Shown: in pieces, positions 34,116-44,881 of the stretch
Position numbering within the stretch: position 1 is the first letter of the stretch
Layout of the letters: each line of letters begins with the position of its first letter
DNA from: Hofstenia miamia
Lineage: Eukaryota; Xenacoelomorpha; Acoela
DNA length: 64,000 nucleotides
Assembly: GCA_004352715.1 (NCBI GenBank)
Contig: SCFE01000041.1
Coordinates: 1,494,266-1,558,265 of the forward strand
Reading direction: 5' to 3'
The notes under the pieces: generated by a model
Databases searched by the model: none
Told to the model about the DNA's origin: nothing
Seen by the model: the letters and a program-made list of their open reading frames with translations, nothing else
Program-made: the position numbers and the translations under genes

Positions 34116-36534
34116 TTTCTAAATCTAAAGAAATTTATTTAAACTAGTTATGTAACTATGAACTTGATTAAATATCGGAGAAAGCTATTTTGGCGGTGTT
34201 TTTCTGGCAAAATATATCTTGTAAATACATGTTAAAAAATTGTGTGTGTGTGTAAATTGACTTTACATCAAAAGTGGAAACACATAGTAAAAATTCAATG
34301 GAAAAAAATTGTAAGATTCTAAAACAGATTGTCTAGTAGCAAGCAGATTTTATGACTGAAAAATAACTTTAATGGGTACTACTTTTTCCATGCGAATTTG
34401 GGAGTGGAAGAATTTCCTTCAATTGAGATTTATATAATTCTAAAATTAGTAATGTCTCCTATTAATAAGTAACTTAAAAGATGTTTTTTATCAATTGCAT
34501 GATTAGGAGTACGAAGATTAGGTTTATGATCAATTTGTATATTTGTTAATTCTAGATTAAATTTGAGGGCTATTCTAATTTATGAAAACTCACCACAACA
34601 ATTATAATTGGATGATAACAAAACCCCGTGCATAGTAATTAATAAAAAATTTTGATAGTCAAATTGAAAAAATTTTAGTATGCATAAAATTCATTTTAAA
34701 TTTGACCTTGTTTTTCTTTCCTAACGTTGACTAGTTTTTTTACTGGCTAGAACCTCCAATTTTCTTGGTTGAGAGAATCTTCCACCACAGTCTTAGGTGC
34801 AATTTGTGCTGCAGTGATTGATTTGCATTAAATATCAAAACATTTAAATCATGATGTTTGGAGGCTGATTTGTATTTGACACTATTAGTCCCTTACATAC
34901 ATGCAATACATAAATAGGAAAATCAAATAAAAATTTTTTACAAAATTTGAGCATGAATAAGCAGTTGGTATGAAGTTTTTTTTGGAATTTTGACTTTCTC
35001 TTGAGCTGTAAAACATACATCGGGTTTACTAATGCGGATGCTTCTGCTTTGGATTAATTTCAGGTTTAATGTATGATTTTAACAATGCTTATAAGTTGCT
35101 TCGTATGTCTTAGCTCAAAGATACGAATGTAGTTGTTTTTTTAGAGAACATAGTGTTGAGAATCACTTCAGTTTTCTCCTAAGCAAGGTTTCGTAGCTTG
35201 TCAGAGATAGTCATGGCTAGTAACGATGTATACTGTTGATAATGCGGTGACATCTAAGTACTAAATATCATTATTGGATTTTTCATATTAAAAAGTTTTG
35301 CTGTACGATCCAGCAGACTGAATAGAAACATTTAATTTTATTTAACCATTTCATTAATTTGAGTCTTTCATTGCATGTTGAAATAAAGATTTATTCCCAA
35401 TACCTAACGGTGTCTTTAATACAAACATCTTGCTCATTAGTATGCACAGGTACAGTAATCAAAAGCTGCGAGCTCAGATTCTTTAAGTTTATCACATAGC
35501 AAACCATCTTCTCAGTTTCTACAGCATTCAACTATATACTGTTGCGAGCAGCAAATGAAATTATATTAAAGATATTACAGTCCTTTTCGAAATCATCATG
35601 TGCAGCAATGTTAAGTAATAATTTTCTAGTTTCCATGCTATTGTATTCGATAGTCGGGTCATTGGTAAAGCGAGCGAGGAAGGTTCCTGACATTGGTCTC
35701 CTCTGAGAACCACCTACCAAGACTGGTTTGAGCGTCAATACATCCTCTTGTATAATCAGAAATTTATTATGCTGGATGCAAGCCATCTAGAAAACCAAGG
35801 ATGACTTGTAGATGTGAAGTCACATAATTTTGAAAGCAGTTTATTTTGCGTCCTTAGTATTAGTCAAGGAAAATTATTCTGACCGTTATTTCCTTTGTCA
35901 AAAACTTGCAAAACTGCACCTCTACATATATTCATTAATAAGCGTCCAATAACTTTGTTTTAAAATGTTGCACACATAGAATGAATCGATACAAATTGTG
36001 CTGCACAAATTTATAAAAAATTAATCATTGAAACCATATTTGCTGTATAAAAAATGTTTGATATTGACACAATTTTTAAAAGAAATTAGATATAACTAAG
36101 TTTCATGCTTGAAAAATTGCTGTGAACCTTCAGCTAATCACGGTGTAGTTTTTCTAAGATGTGTCTTTGTAGGTGCAAATGTGCATTGCATGAACAAAAC
36201 AAATATAATCGAAAGTTGAATATCCTATTCGATAAGTTAATAGAACAGAATAGAAAAGAAAATATCTATATTTAGAGTTGCGTTGTACTGTTTACAACTA
36301 TAAAAAACTTCAAAAAGTACAAATTAATACAACAACAAATGCACATTCGAAAATTCATATTTTACGAAAACAATTACAATTTGTAGTAGCTTGGCTTATG
36401 GCAGTTAAATGAAGTCTATTGAATAGTTAGTATTATGAAATTTAAAACCTCATTTTTTGTATTTACGACTTTCTATTGTATAACTATGAACGTATTTCTA
36501 AGTAAGGGTATTCAACCATTGTGCAACTACCAAT
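34116..36534. other. Intergenic region downstream of SEH1
   Basis: No gene recognised. An 84-codon minus-strand open stretch at 35532-35786 has no similarity I can name. A (GAATA)-like tract near 36240 resembles the retrotransposon tail at 5920 but has no attached coding sequence. Confidence 0.45.
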
Positions 36535-36882
36535 GCTCGAAGAACTGCAGCAGAAACTTTTAGGGCCCATGAAACCGAGAAAATAAAGTAATACCAGCAG
36601 AGAGTGCTAGAAATCGAACATGCCTCATTCACACCATTGCTGTTTAGTGCATCAGGTGGTGCATCGTTATTCAACGATGAATTTTTAAAACAACTTTGTG
36701 GCTTAATCTCAGAGAAAATACATACTGATTATTCCACAACATGCAATTGGATAAGTTGCAAACTTGGATTCTCCTTACTACGAAGCATGATCATCTGCAT
36801 TCGTGGAGCTAGACGACACCATGCAGTTTCGAGGCTTGGAGTTGAGCATCACTTAGCTGGAGCCAGCCATTACCTGAAGTGA
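36535..36882 (+). mobile_element. C-terminal fragment of a mobile-element protein (EHASFTPL domain)
   Basis: Reads RTAAETFRAHETEKIK, a stop, QQRVLEIEHASFTPLLFSAS, CNWISCKLGFSLLRSMIICI and RGARRHH. I recall this conserved block (E-HxxFTPLVFS...LSFxLLRSxxxCIRGxR) as the C terminus of reverse-transcriptase-bearing mobile elements common in cnidarians and other invertebrates. The element class is uncertain. A second broken copy is at 47340-47973. Confidence 0.55.
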
Positions 36883-37339
36883 TACCAATCATTTTGATTT
36901 GATTTTGATTTATGGATAATAGTCTTTTCCTTTCTTTAAATTGATGTAATATCAGTTTGTTAGTTGTATTATAAAAGTATTCACTAATTTAATGATGAAT
37001 AGATGACAGATATCAAACCAGCTTGGGAAAAGGAATGTGAATTTATTAATTTCATCATAAAAGTGAACAAACTTTTTGCCAATTTAATATTGTGATTGTT
37101 CAAAATCTTTGTAATGTTGATTTTGTAAATCAACATTTTGTTTTTTAATATATTTGTAATAAAATATTTCCTATTTTTTAAACCTATTGATGTGTTAAGA
37201 AATAAATGTTTCATTACTTTCTGGGTGTCAACCCAGAAACTTTCGAATGGCCTATTGGTTGAAATATTATTCATGTTTTAGTTTTTATGAAATAAGAACA
37301 TAACACCACCTCTTTTTGTTTTATTTTAATGCAAAGTAT

Positions 37340-37545
37340 GATTTCTATTTGTTCTAAATGCAGCAGTTTCAAAACAACTTTATTTTCAAACAATAGACAA
37401 CACCATTAGAAGCAATCACGTTATTCAAGTGCTCTTTCAACTTTCCCACCTGTGTCATGAAGGTCTCATTGGGGATGCGTCCAAATACCTGCTTCGCGGC
37501 AGTTCGAACCTCCTCATGTGATGAAAAGAACTTCGATTTCAGTTG
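37340..37545 (-). mobile_element. Mariner-like transposase C-terminal fragment
   Basis: Minus strand reads KFFSSHEEVRTAAKQVFGR and then KLKEHLNNVIASNGVVYC, shaped like the mariner C terminus (F-S-EEV...KLxxRWxKCIxxxGxY). About 60 codons remain. Confidence 0.5.
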
Positions 37546-37993
37546 TCTTGAGCTAAGAGAACAGCCACCGGTAGCAGAGGTTAAAATTTTGGGAGTAGCG
37601 AGCTTAGAAGTCCATAATTTATTTTCTATTTTGATATATGTTGCTCAAAAAAATATTCTCTCATTCGAATATTCAAAAAAACTCCAAATGTTTCAAAACA
37701 ATGGATTGATTCCAAATGCATTTATTTAATCGAACAAAAGAAACAGAAGTGGGAAAATTACATCCATTTTCAGACAAAGCAAAATCACAATGCCTATAAG
37801 ACTGCATAAAATTTATGCAATGTTGCTATAGGGAAACCAAGTAACAATTATTCCCGTTCAGAGTATCAAAATCTTTCATCTACAAAAAATAAATGGGAAT
37901 TTATTAGAAAAAACATGAAAACTGAAAAATATAAGAAATATACTATAAAGATAAGGGAAATCTGCAAATGCTTTCAATGAAGTTTTTCTAAAT

Positions 37994-38482
37994 TTAGGAA
38001 ACTAGAAAAGGAATAAACGTACCTTTTTCTCTTAATAAAACTAAATCAACTTCACGCTCATTCTCTTTTCGTTTTGCAACAAAATATGAAATCATAAAGT
38101 CGATACAATGCTTAAAAAATAAATCTAGTGGTCCCTCTCTAATAACAACGTGGTTCCTAAAACTCTCATGGTGACTGTATAGCTGACGTCGAATTTTTGC
38201 AATTGAACACGTGATTTTCCCCAAATAATGCCTAATCAACTGATTCCGATATGAGGAGTGCAGGAATTGCAACAAAATGTCAATAGACTCGTCCATTCTT
38301 ATGATTTTTCGTTCTTGGCCATGAATACGTATAATTTGGTAATGGATATTTTCAAGTTGCATATTAGTATTTACACCAAGTCCAATTCTAAAACAGACTG
38401 CCCATAAGCGCGGCCGTGATGCATAAAATTGATTGAAATATTTTCCAAATGTATTTGTGTTTTCATTCCATTTTAAAAACAT
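37994..38482 (-). mobile_element. MULE-type transposase fragment, copy 2
   Basis: Minus-strand frame of 162 codons: [20 protein letters not shown] then LENIHYQIIRIHGQERKIIR, nearly identical to the C-terminal part of the copy at 29038-29281, then a different and longer tail (REGPLDLFFKHCIDFM). MULE C termini have this W-x-CxR-GxGxNTNMxxE shape. It abuts the older retrotransposon copy starting at about 38557. Confidence 0.7.
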
Positions 38483-38556
38483 GTATAAGACACTCCCTTT
38501 TCCAGATGAAATTAAATTATTTAAAAGAAATTATCCCGAATATTGTTGAAATTTAG

Positions 38557-39166
38557 ACCCATTTCAATTACCTCTCCAATCAGCAAAATATTTGAAAATA
38601 TGCTTTTTAAACAAATTAACGAGCATCTTTGTAAACTCCAAAACACTATGGTTTTCGTAAAGGTTTTCTACGAGCGACGCTTTAGTACAAGCTGCAGAAA
38701 AATGGTGAACAACAATAAATGATAATGAATACCAGCAATTGCTTGCCTAGACCTCTCGAAAACGTTCGATTCCATAGATCACAGTACCTTACTACAAAAA
38801 GTTAAATTTCTAGGTTTTTCTAATGACAGCATAGGTCTCATCTCCAATTACTTATACAATCGTATGCAAAGAATTAAAATTAATGAATTTTTTTCAGATT
38901 GGGTATGTACTAAAAATGTGGTTCCGCAGTGTACAATTTTGGGTCCCTTATTATTTATTATTTACATAAATGATTTGTCCGAGCAAGTAACATGTGACGT
39001 CATACATTATGCAGATGACACAATATTATTTAATTCTAATAAATTTCCCGAAAAAGCGGTTCAAACTCTCTTGCTAAATATTTTGCTTCTATAAAACTAA
39101 GAGTAGATCCACTAAAAACTCAATTCTGTATTGTTAAATCAAAAACTAAATCTACTGATACTTCAT
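38557..39166 (+). mobile_element. Older non-LTR retrotransposon copy, left part (interrupted)
   Basis: Broken RT frames: PISITSPISKIFEN, FRKGFLRATLVQAAEKW, ACLDLSKTFDSIDHSTLLQK, CTILGPLLFIIYINDL and HYADDTILF, ending at TQFCIVKSKTKST. Each block matches the ORF2 of the element starting at about 39166. The copy is interrupted there and resumes at 43772. Confidence 0.85.
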
Positions 39167-40174
39167 AATACAAATGTCCTCTCATTGGCCGCGATTTCCT
39201 CTTTAAAGACAGTCGATTGCGCTCTCCGCTCCGCACTTAGAAACGTCACTGACTCAAACATCAATAAAGACGACGAACACTGCAAACTTGTAGCACCATT
39301 TTTGGCCCTCAGTCGAGATGAATTATTTTCATTGCATTCATTTCTTAAGGATCACACGCATACGTCCCTTACACCTAACTCGCGCGAACAAGAAGTCACT
39401 GACGCTTTTTTGCATTCAACAGCATCAAGAAATAAACCTATTACTCGCTCTCCAAGAAAACCTCGCAAGATCAAAACAGGTACTAATTTTTTAATTTTAG
39501 GTAGCTCCATGTTTAGGAAATTACGATCCAAAAACATAATCAGAAACAAAGAGGTCTCCGTGCACTCGTATCCCGGTGCATGCATATCTGAGCTTCAACA
39601 GACATTGGAACTCTACCCGCAAACAAAAATTAAAACAGTTTTCGTACAAATTGGAAGAAATGATATTCTCAAGAACCCAACCAACTACGAAGCTAAGTTT
39701 ACTGATCTTATTAAAATAATTAACCATATTTTTAGTCCTACTAAGATTTTTCTTAGTGAAATCCCACCTTTTTGCAACAGCCTGCTTCAAGGCAACAATG
39801 AAGTAGTAAAAGTCAATAAAATTATTTCTAACTTATCAGAAAAATTAAAATTTTCAGTATTTAAATTATTTTCACAATTTTGTTTAGGTCCAAAAGTCGT
39901 TAACAGTCGTCTCTTTTCAAAAGACGGCATTCATTTCTCACAGAATGGAATTGGAAAATTTGTATCCATCATTAAATCCTTCTTCGAGCCTCCATCTTGT
40001 CGCACAATTCAATTCCTCAAAGCAATGCCGACAAATAACAGAGTCTTTGAAAGCTTTGCACCTCGATTTTTGCCGCCTTTCGCTAGCAACCTGCCGCACC
40101 ACCCGCTTGCTCGCCCGTCCAGGGTATATAAATCATACGCTGCTGCACTTTATAACAATGCACCGCCTTACTAA
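39131..40174 (+). CDS. Retrotransposon ORF1 with SGNH esterase domain
   Basis: Open frame of 347 codons without an initiating ATG; the first dozen codons derive from the target RT copy, so the real ORF1 is probably 5'-truncated. An SGNH-hydrolase (esterase) domain occupies about residues 117-290: block I LILGSSMFRKLRS (nucleophile Ser126, with Ser in place of the usual Asp of GDS), block III VQIGRNDI (Asn177) and block V KDGIHFSQNG (Asp265 and His268). Esterase-type ORF1 proteins are known in CR1 and L2 retrotransposons, where they are thought to bind lipids or RNA-protein complexes; their role is unsettled. The basic segment before it (RSPRKPRKIK, about 106-115) could bind nucleic acid. The stop at 40172-40174 is 89 bp before ORF2. 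Confidence 0.75.
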   Translation: MLNQKLNLLILHNTNVLSLAAISSLKTVDCALRSALRNVTDSNINKDDEHCKLVAPFLALSRDELFSLHSFLKDHTHTSLTPNSREQEVTDAFLHSTASRNKPITRSPRKPRKIKTGTNFLILGSSMFRKLRSKNIIRNKEVSVHSYPGACISELQQTLELYPQTKIKTVFVQIGRNDILKNPTNYEAKFTDLIKIINHIFSPTKIFLSEIPPFCNSLLQGNNEVVKVNKIISNLSEKLKFSVFKLFSQFCLGPKVVNSRLFSKDGIHFSQNGIGKFVSIIKSFFEPPSCRTIQFLKAMPTNNRVFESFAPRFLPPFASNLPHHPLARPSRVYKSYAAALYNNAPPY

Positions 40175-40263
40175 TTCATTCACCGCAAATTGCTCTAACT
40201 CTGAAGTCACCGCCACCATCATAAGCGATCTACTTCAACAGCTAAGATACTTTTTTATTAGCT

Positions 40264-43200
40264 ATGTCGTGTGAATTATTATATTTTTGTTTACTGACGC
40301 CCAGGCTATGGAAAAATTACTATAACCCTAAATTCAAATTGAAACTCAAATTTGGTTTCAAAGTAAAATTATTACTCTTTACTTATATTTTCCTTATTTC
40401 GACATTCAAATCTAATGAGGATGTCTCGCTCTTACCAGTACAGTTTTACTTCAATACATATAACTCAACTATTCGCTATTCAAAAACAGCTTTAACTTTC
40501 TTAACCAGACGCATTTGTATTATCATAATCGAATTAAAAAACTCATTTATTTCTCTCATAATTTTCCTATTATTAGCAGTATATGGTATTGAGACTAATC
40601 CCGGTCCGATTTTAAATTTTGAATCATACATCAAAAAATTGAATACCGGCTCAGATATTGTGAATTACATACATTTAAATTTTCAGAATCTAAGTATTAA
40701 AAATTTCGAATATAGGGAATTCGTTTCAAATACTAAAAATGATTTAATTCTCGCAATTTCTGAAACTTGGCTAAAGATTGACGATCTAGATAGCACATGG
40801 TCTGTTAATGAAAATTTTGCACTATTTAGAAAGGATAGAGTTTTGAACAATATGTTAGGAAAATCAAAAGGTGGAGGTGTATTACTTTTAGTTCCAAAGT
40901 CATTCAATCCCAAAATACGCAACGATATTAAAAGTCCTAACACATCAAATTTTGACAGTCTATGGGTTGAAATTACTAATCCAATTAAAAATTCTAGATT
41001 TCAAAAACAATTATTAAATGTATCATACTGTCCGCATAAGAAATTTGCCAATTTTTTTATTCAACAACTAGAAGAAGAATTATCACTTGCCTGTTCTGAA
41101 AATAAAGATTTAGTACTTTTCGGAGATTGGAAACTCAATTATTTAAATGCTAATGATCAATGTAAAATGGATTTGTTCTTGAACACATTTAATCTTGAAT
41201 TGACCAATAAAACATTGCCCACTAGAATCACATCATCGAGTAGGACTCTAATTGACTACATTGCATTAGCTGAAAACAATAATACACACTTCCAGTACAT
41301 CTCTTCTGAATGCCCATTCTCGGATCACTGTTTTACATCTATCAAATTTCAAAAGTCTTCTCACTCAACCCCAAAAATTACCACGAAATGGATTAAAACT
41401 CGTGAAAAGTGTATTGAAAATATTAATAATTTTAAATCATCCCTCTCATCAGAAAATTGGTTTCCTGTATATTCTGCATCAAATATAAATGAAATGCTAA
41501 AAGATTTCTCAGACATTTTTGAATTTTACCTCAACAGATTTTGCCCTGAAAGGAAAATAATGGTTAAATCCACAACCAAATCCAAAGCAAACAATACTTT
41601 TTCTAACAAACCCTGGATATCTGACACTTGTAAAGCTTTAATTCGCGAAAAGAACAAAGCATATAAACATTTTATAAATTCTCGAACTAACAAGAACTTT
41701 GCTGCCTATAAAAAGGCCAGAAATGCCTCGAATATTGCATCTCGTAGGGCATTCAATGAATTTATCAAAAATGAGTATACGCGTCTTCCAAATGAAAAGT
41801 CAAAATGGAAACTAATAAAAGAAATCACAAATTATAAGCAATCTAAATCAAACTTAATTGATGTGATTAATGATCAAAATGGAAATAATCTAACCGACAA
41901 TTTAGAAATTTCTAATGAATTACACAAGACTTTTGTCAACTTAGGAAATTACAACGGCCCCCTTATTAAATACAAAAACCTCTCACACAAAATCTTTACA
42001 CCTGAATTTAATTTCCGATTCTCAACTACCTATGAAATTATTAAATCGATTCTTAAGCTTAAGTCCAACAAATCAAGTGGTCCCTCAAATATCCCCTCTT
42101 GGGCTCTTAAAATGACTGCAGATATCATTGCAAGTCCTTTAAATTTCATCTTTAATGAATCTATAAAATGCAATCACTTCCCAGATTATCTAAAACTTGC
42201 TCACATTACTCCTATTTTTAAGAAAAACGATCCTTCAATTGCCACTAATTATCGACCAATTTCAATTACTTCTCCAATAAGTAAAATATTCGAAAGATTA
42301 TTGCATAACCAAATAATTGAACATTTTAATAAGTATAATTTATTATCGAACACCCAATTTGGATTTCGCAAAAATTTTTCAACAACTGATGCACTATTAC
42401 ATGCTACTGAAAAATGGAGAGCATCCCTCGATTCTAATAAATTTGTAGCTATAGCTTGTTTAGATCTCTCAAAAGCCTTTGATTCGATTAATCACAACAT
42501 ACTTATTGAAAAACTATCTTACTTAGGATTTTCTTGTAATAGTAAGCAATTGATAACTAGTTACCTTAACCAAAGATTCCAGAGAGTTAAATTAAACGAT
42601 ATTTTTTCTGATTGGTTACCGGTTTACAATGGGGTGCCTCAAGGAACGATTCTAGGTCCTCTTCTTTTTAGTATTTATGTAAATGACATGCAGTCAATAA
42701 CCAATTGCAATCTAATTCAATATGCCGATGACACCTGCATCTTCAGCGATAATACATCATTGCACTCAGCAGTGGAATCAATAGAATTCAATTGCAACAA
42801 ATTGTCAAAATATTTTTCAATGCATAAGTTGATAATTAATGAAGCTAAGACGGAATTTTGTATTTTGCAGCCCAATAAAAATAACTACGATGTTTCCAAA
42901 ATGACTTTGAAAATTAATACTGTTAATGTACCTATTGTAGACACTTTCAAGTACTTAGGCGTAACCATTGACTCAAAGTTAAAGTTCAACACTCACATTA
43001 ACATAACAGTTAGAAAACTAGCTATAGGTATAAAAAGTATGACACTAGTAGTTAAGCAATTACCACCTTGTGCAATTATTCAATTCTTCCATGCTTTTAT
43101 CATGAGCCACCTTAATTATGCAAACATCTTATTTACTGATTTAAGTGATGTGCTTTATAGAAAACTTGACATTCAATTAAAATGGGCACTGAATATCTCA

Positions 43201-43593
43201 GCAAAAAATTCATCGAAAACTAAACATTACATTTCTAGGTCAATTCTCTTTCCAAAACAACTCGTCATTTTAAATACCTTGCTAACATTTTTCAAACTAG
43301 TAAAAAATCTACCGCCTTATAATTCAATTAAATTCCCGGGATTTGCGTATAAACAGAATTCAAGATCTAAAATTTTTACATGTGTTAAGTATAAGAAAAA
43401 AGTTTTGAAGAAATCTTTCATTAATGTCGCAATTCGAACCTGGAATTCGCTACCTAAAGAAATTAAAAGCATTGAAAAATTGAAACCTTTTAAAAAGCGT
43501 TTAAAAATCTTCCTTAAGCAAAAATATATTTTAGGTACATCATGGTTAGGATTTAAATTTTACAACAATGACTATACGATAACTCGTCATTAA
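40264..43593 (+). CDS. Retrotransposon ORF2: 2A-like leader, APE endonuclease, reverse transcriptase
   Basis: Uninterrupted frame of 1109 residues. A hydrophobic N-terminal region (about 35-107) ends in VYGIETNPGP (106-115), a 2A-like ribosome-skipping motif with Gly for the usual Asp. The APE endonuclease follows (about 135-362): LNFQNLS, ISETWL (Glu167), FGDWKLN (Asp288, but Lys290 where GDxN has Asn), TLIDYI and SDH (Asp354, His355). RT blocks: NYRPISITSPISKIFERLL (about 662), FGFRKNFST, CLDLSKAFDS (about 734), NGVPQGTILGPLLF (about 790), YADD (820-823) and KYLGV (about 896). The C terminus ends with a W-NSLPKEIK segment usual in the group. The endonuclease substitution casts doubt on target cutting; the RT looks intact. 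Recent insertion is likely given the open frame. Confidence 0.92.
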   Translation: MSCELLYFCLLTPRLWKNYYNPKFKLKLKFGFKVKLLLFTYIFLISTFKSNEDVSLLPVQFYFNTYNSTIRYSKTALTFLTRRICIIIIELKNSFISLIIFLLLAVYGIETNPGPILNFESYIKKLNTGSDIVNYIHLNFQNLSIKNFEYREFVSNTKNDLILAISETWLKIDDLDSTWSVNENFALFRKDRVLNNMLGKSKGGGVLLLVPKSFNPKIRNDIKSPNTSNFDSLWVEITNPIKNSRFQKQLLNVSYCPHKKFANFFIQQLEEELSLACSENKDLVLFGDWKLNYLNANDQCKMDLFLNTFNLELTNKTLPTRITSSSRTLIDYIALAENNNTHFQYISSECPFSDHCFTSIKFQKSSHSTPKITTKWIKTREKCIENINNFKSSLSSENWFPVYSASNINEMLKDFSDIFEFYLNRFCPERKIMVKSTTKSKANNTFSNKPWISDTCKALIREKNKAYKHFINSRTNKNFAAYKKARNASNIASRRAFNEFIKNEYTRLPNEKSKWKLIKEITNYKQSKSNLIDVINDQNGNNLTDNLEISNELHKTFVNLGNYNGPLIKYKNLSHKIFTPEFNFRFSTTYEIIKSILKLKSNKSSGPSNIPSWALKMTADIIASPLNFIFNESIKCNHFPDYLKLAHITPIFKKNDPSIATNYRPISITSPISKIFERLLHNQIIEHFNKYNLLSNTQFGFRKNFSTTDALLHATEKWRASLDSNKFVAIACLDLSKAFDSINHNILIEKLSYLGFSCNSKQLITSYLNQRFQRVKLNDIFSDWLPVYNGVPQGTILGPLLFSIYVNDMQSITNCNLIQYADDTCIFSDNTSLHSAVESIEFNCNKLSKYFSMHKLIINEAKTEFCILQPNKNNYDVSKMTLKINTVNVPIVDTFKYLGVTIDSKLKFNTHINITVRKLAIGIKSMTLVVKQLPPCAIIQFFHAFIMSHLNYANILFTDLSDVLYRKLDIQLKWALNISAKNSSKTKHYISRSILFPKQLVILNTLLTFFKLVKNLPPYNSIKFPGFAYKQNSRSKIFTCVKYKKKVLKKSFINVAIRTWNSLPKEIKSIEKLKPFKKRLKIFLKQKYILGTSWLGFKFYNNDYTITRH

Positions 43594-43750
43594 AATAGCA
43601 ATATAAAGTAATTCATCCATAGCCTGTAAGAATTGTTACTTTTTGTAATGTATGTTGATTTGTAGATTGGTTACTTTTTTGTAATTTATGACGCTATTCA
43701 GATAAATTATCAGTTATTGAATTGTAAACATTTATCTGAATATAGAATCT

Positions 43751-43770
43751 CTTATCTTATCTTATCTTAT
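43751..43770 (+). repeat. (CTTAT)4 3' tail of the retrotransposon
   Basis: Four perfect pentamer repeats at the end of the 3' UTR; marks the 3' boundary of the nested insertion. Confidence 0.85.
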
Positions 43771-43771
43771 C

Positions 43772-44235
43772 TTAAATTAAGTTTCAAATAAAACAGGTCG
43801 AGTCTTTTAAATACCTTGGAATTATTTTTGACAGAATTCTAAATTTTGAAGAACAACTAAATCATGTTATTAGAAAAATAGCCATATCGATAAAAGCAAT
43901 TAACTTAGTTTCTCAAAAACTCCAATTAATATATGCTCTAATATTAAGTCATTTCAACTATACCCACATACTCTACACAGACATAAACCAAAAATTTCTC
44001 AGGAAATTCCAAGTGCTACCAAATTGGGCTATCAAAGTAGAAGTAATTAATCATAGATTTAATAAGAATAATGAATATAATATAGAAAAATTTCAAAATT
44101 ATTTCTACAAACTTATTTGTAAGCACAGCTATAAATATGTGGAATGAATTACCAAAATATATCAAATAAATGAATAGCTTAAAAAGCTTTATGATTTATA
44201 TTAAAAAATACTTTTACGTCTTTAAACCTCTTCTA
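43772..44235 (+). mobile_element. Older non-LTR retrotransposon copy, right part
   Basis: Continues the RT of 38557-39166: KQVESFKYLGIIFDRILNFE, HVIRKIAISIKAINLVSQK, LSHFNYTHILYTDIN, and later AINMWNELPKYIK and SLKSFMIYIKKYF. These match ORF2 segments KYLGVTID, VRKLAIGIKSM, MSHLNYANILFTDL and IRTWNSLPKEIK in order. Confidence 0.85.
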
Positions 44236-44880
44236 CATGAGTTTTTTAGTCAAGTCGAAAAAAATATTTAAATTTTAATTTTAGATGCTCAAGCAAACAT
44301 CTAAAAATTTACAAACTCATTATACTAATATTGTACTTGGGCCTGCGTTTTTGTGTTTTTTGCAATGTGGCAACACTAAGGGCAAATTCAAGCATTTCGT
44401 TTGAAAATAAAGTATAGATAAAAACATTTGGTTAATTGTAAAAAATGCATTTACTGTAAAATTACAGAGAAATGATAAAAGAATGCAAATTAAAGAGGGT
44501 GAAGATCTTTGAAGCAGTTTTTTATTTATTTAGGCACAAGAATTCTTCACACATACAATATTTCACCTTCACAATTTCCTTACAGCTAAGTAATAGATAT
44601 CTTCCCTTTTCAGGGGTAATTTCTGTCGAATGTATTGTTTCATAATTTCCAAAAGATTTATTAGCACTAGTTGCTGTCGGTGAAATTCTGAAAATGAAGG
44701 GGTCTACGTTCTCTCTAATCAGTGTCATGAGCCCATTTAACGTAATGAATATATTATGTTTCAAATCTACAATACATACTACAATATCTCTACCTCCATC
44801 CGGCCATAGAATAGTGAAATCAAATTAGAAATGCTACATTATAATTTCAACACATAATTGCAAGAGCCTTCATTTTCCAT
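44236..44880. other. Non-coding stretch
   Basis: No gene recognised; contains TGGCAACACTA at about 44376, an isolated end of the MITE family described at 44882. Confidence 0.5.
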
Positions 44881-44881
44881 A

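Larger units (their letters stand above)
39131..43771 (+). mobile_element. Nearly full-length 2A-bearing non-LTR retrotransposon, nested insertion
   Basis: Two frames (ORF1 to 40174, ORF2 40264-43593), a 157-bp 3' UTR and a (CTTAT)4 tail at 43751-43770 identify an APE-type non-LTR element of the CR1/L2-like group. The first bases of the open frame (39131 to about 39166) belong to the older RT copy into which it inserted. The 5' end lies near 39166, probably truncated within ORF1 because no ATG starts the frame. A target-site duplication could not be fixed by eye. Confidence 0.85.

Noticed and set aside
37457-37729. 90-codon + frame
   Set aside because: The mariner-like fragment on the opposite strand explains the first part; the rest has no recognisable features.
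39945-40274. 109-codon + frame overlapping the ORF1 end and ORF2 start
   Set aside because: Different frame from ORF1 and ORF2, no motifs; chance frame.
40683-40943. Minus-strand 86-codon frame
   Set aside because: Shadow of the intact ORF2 on the + strand.
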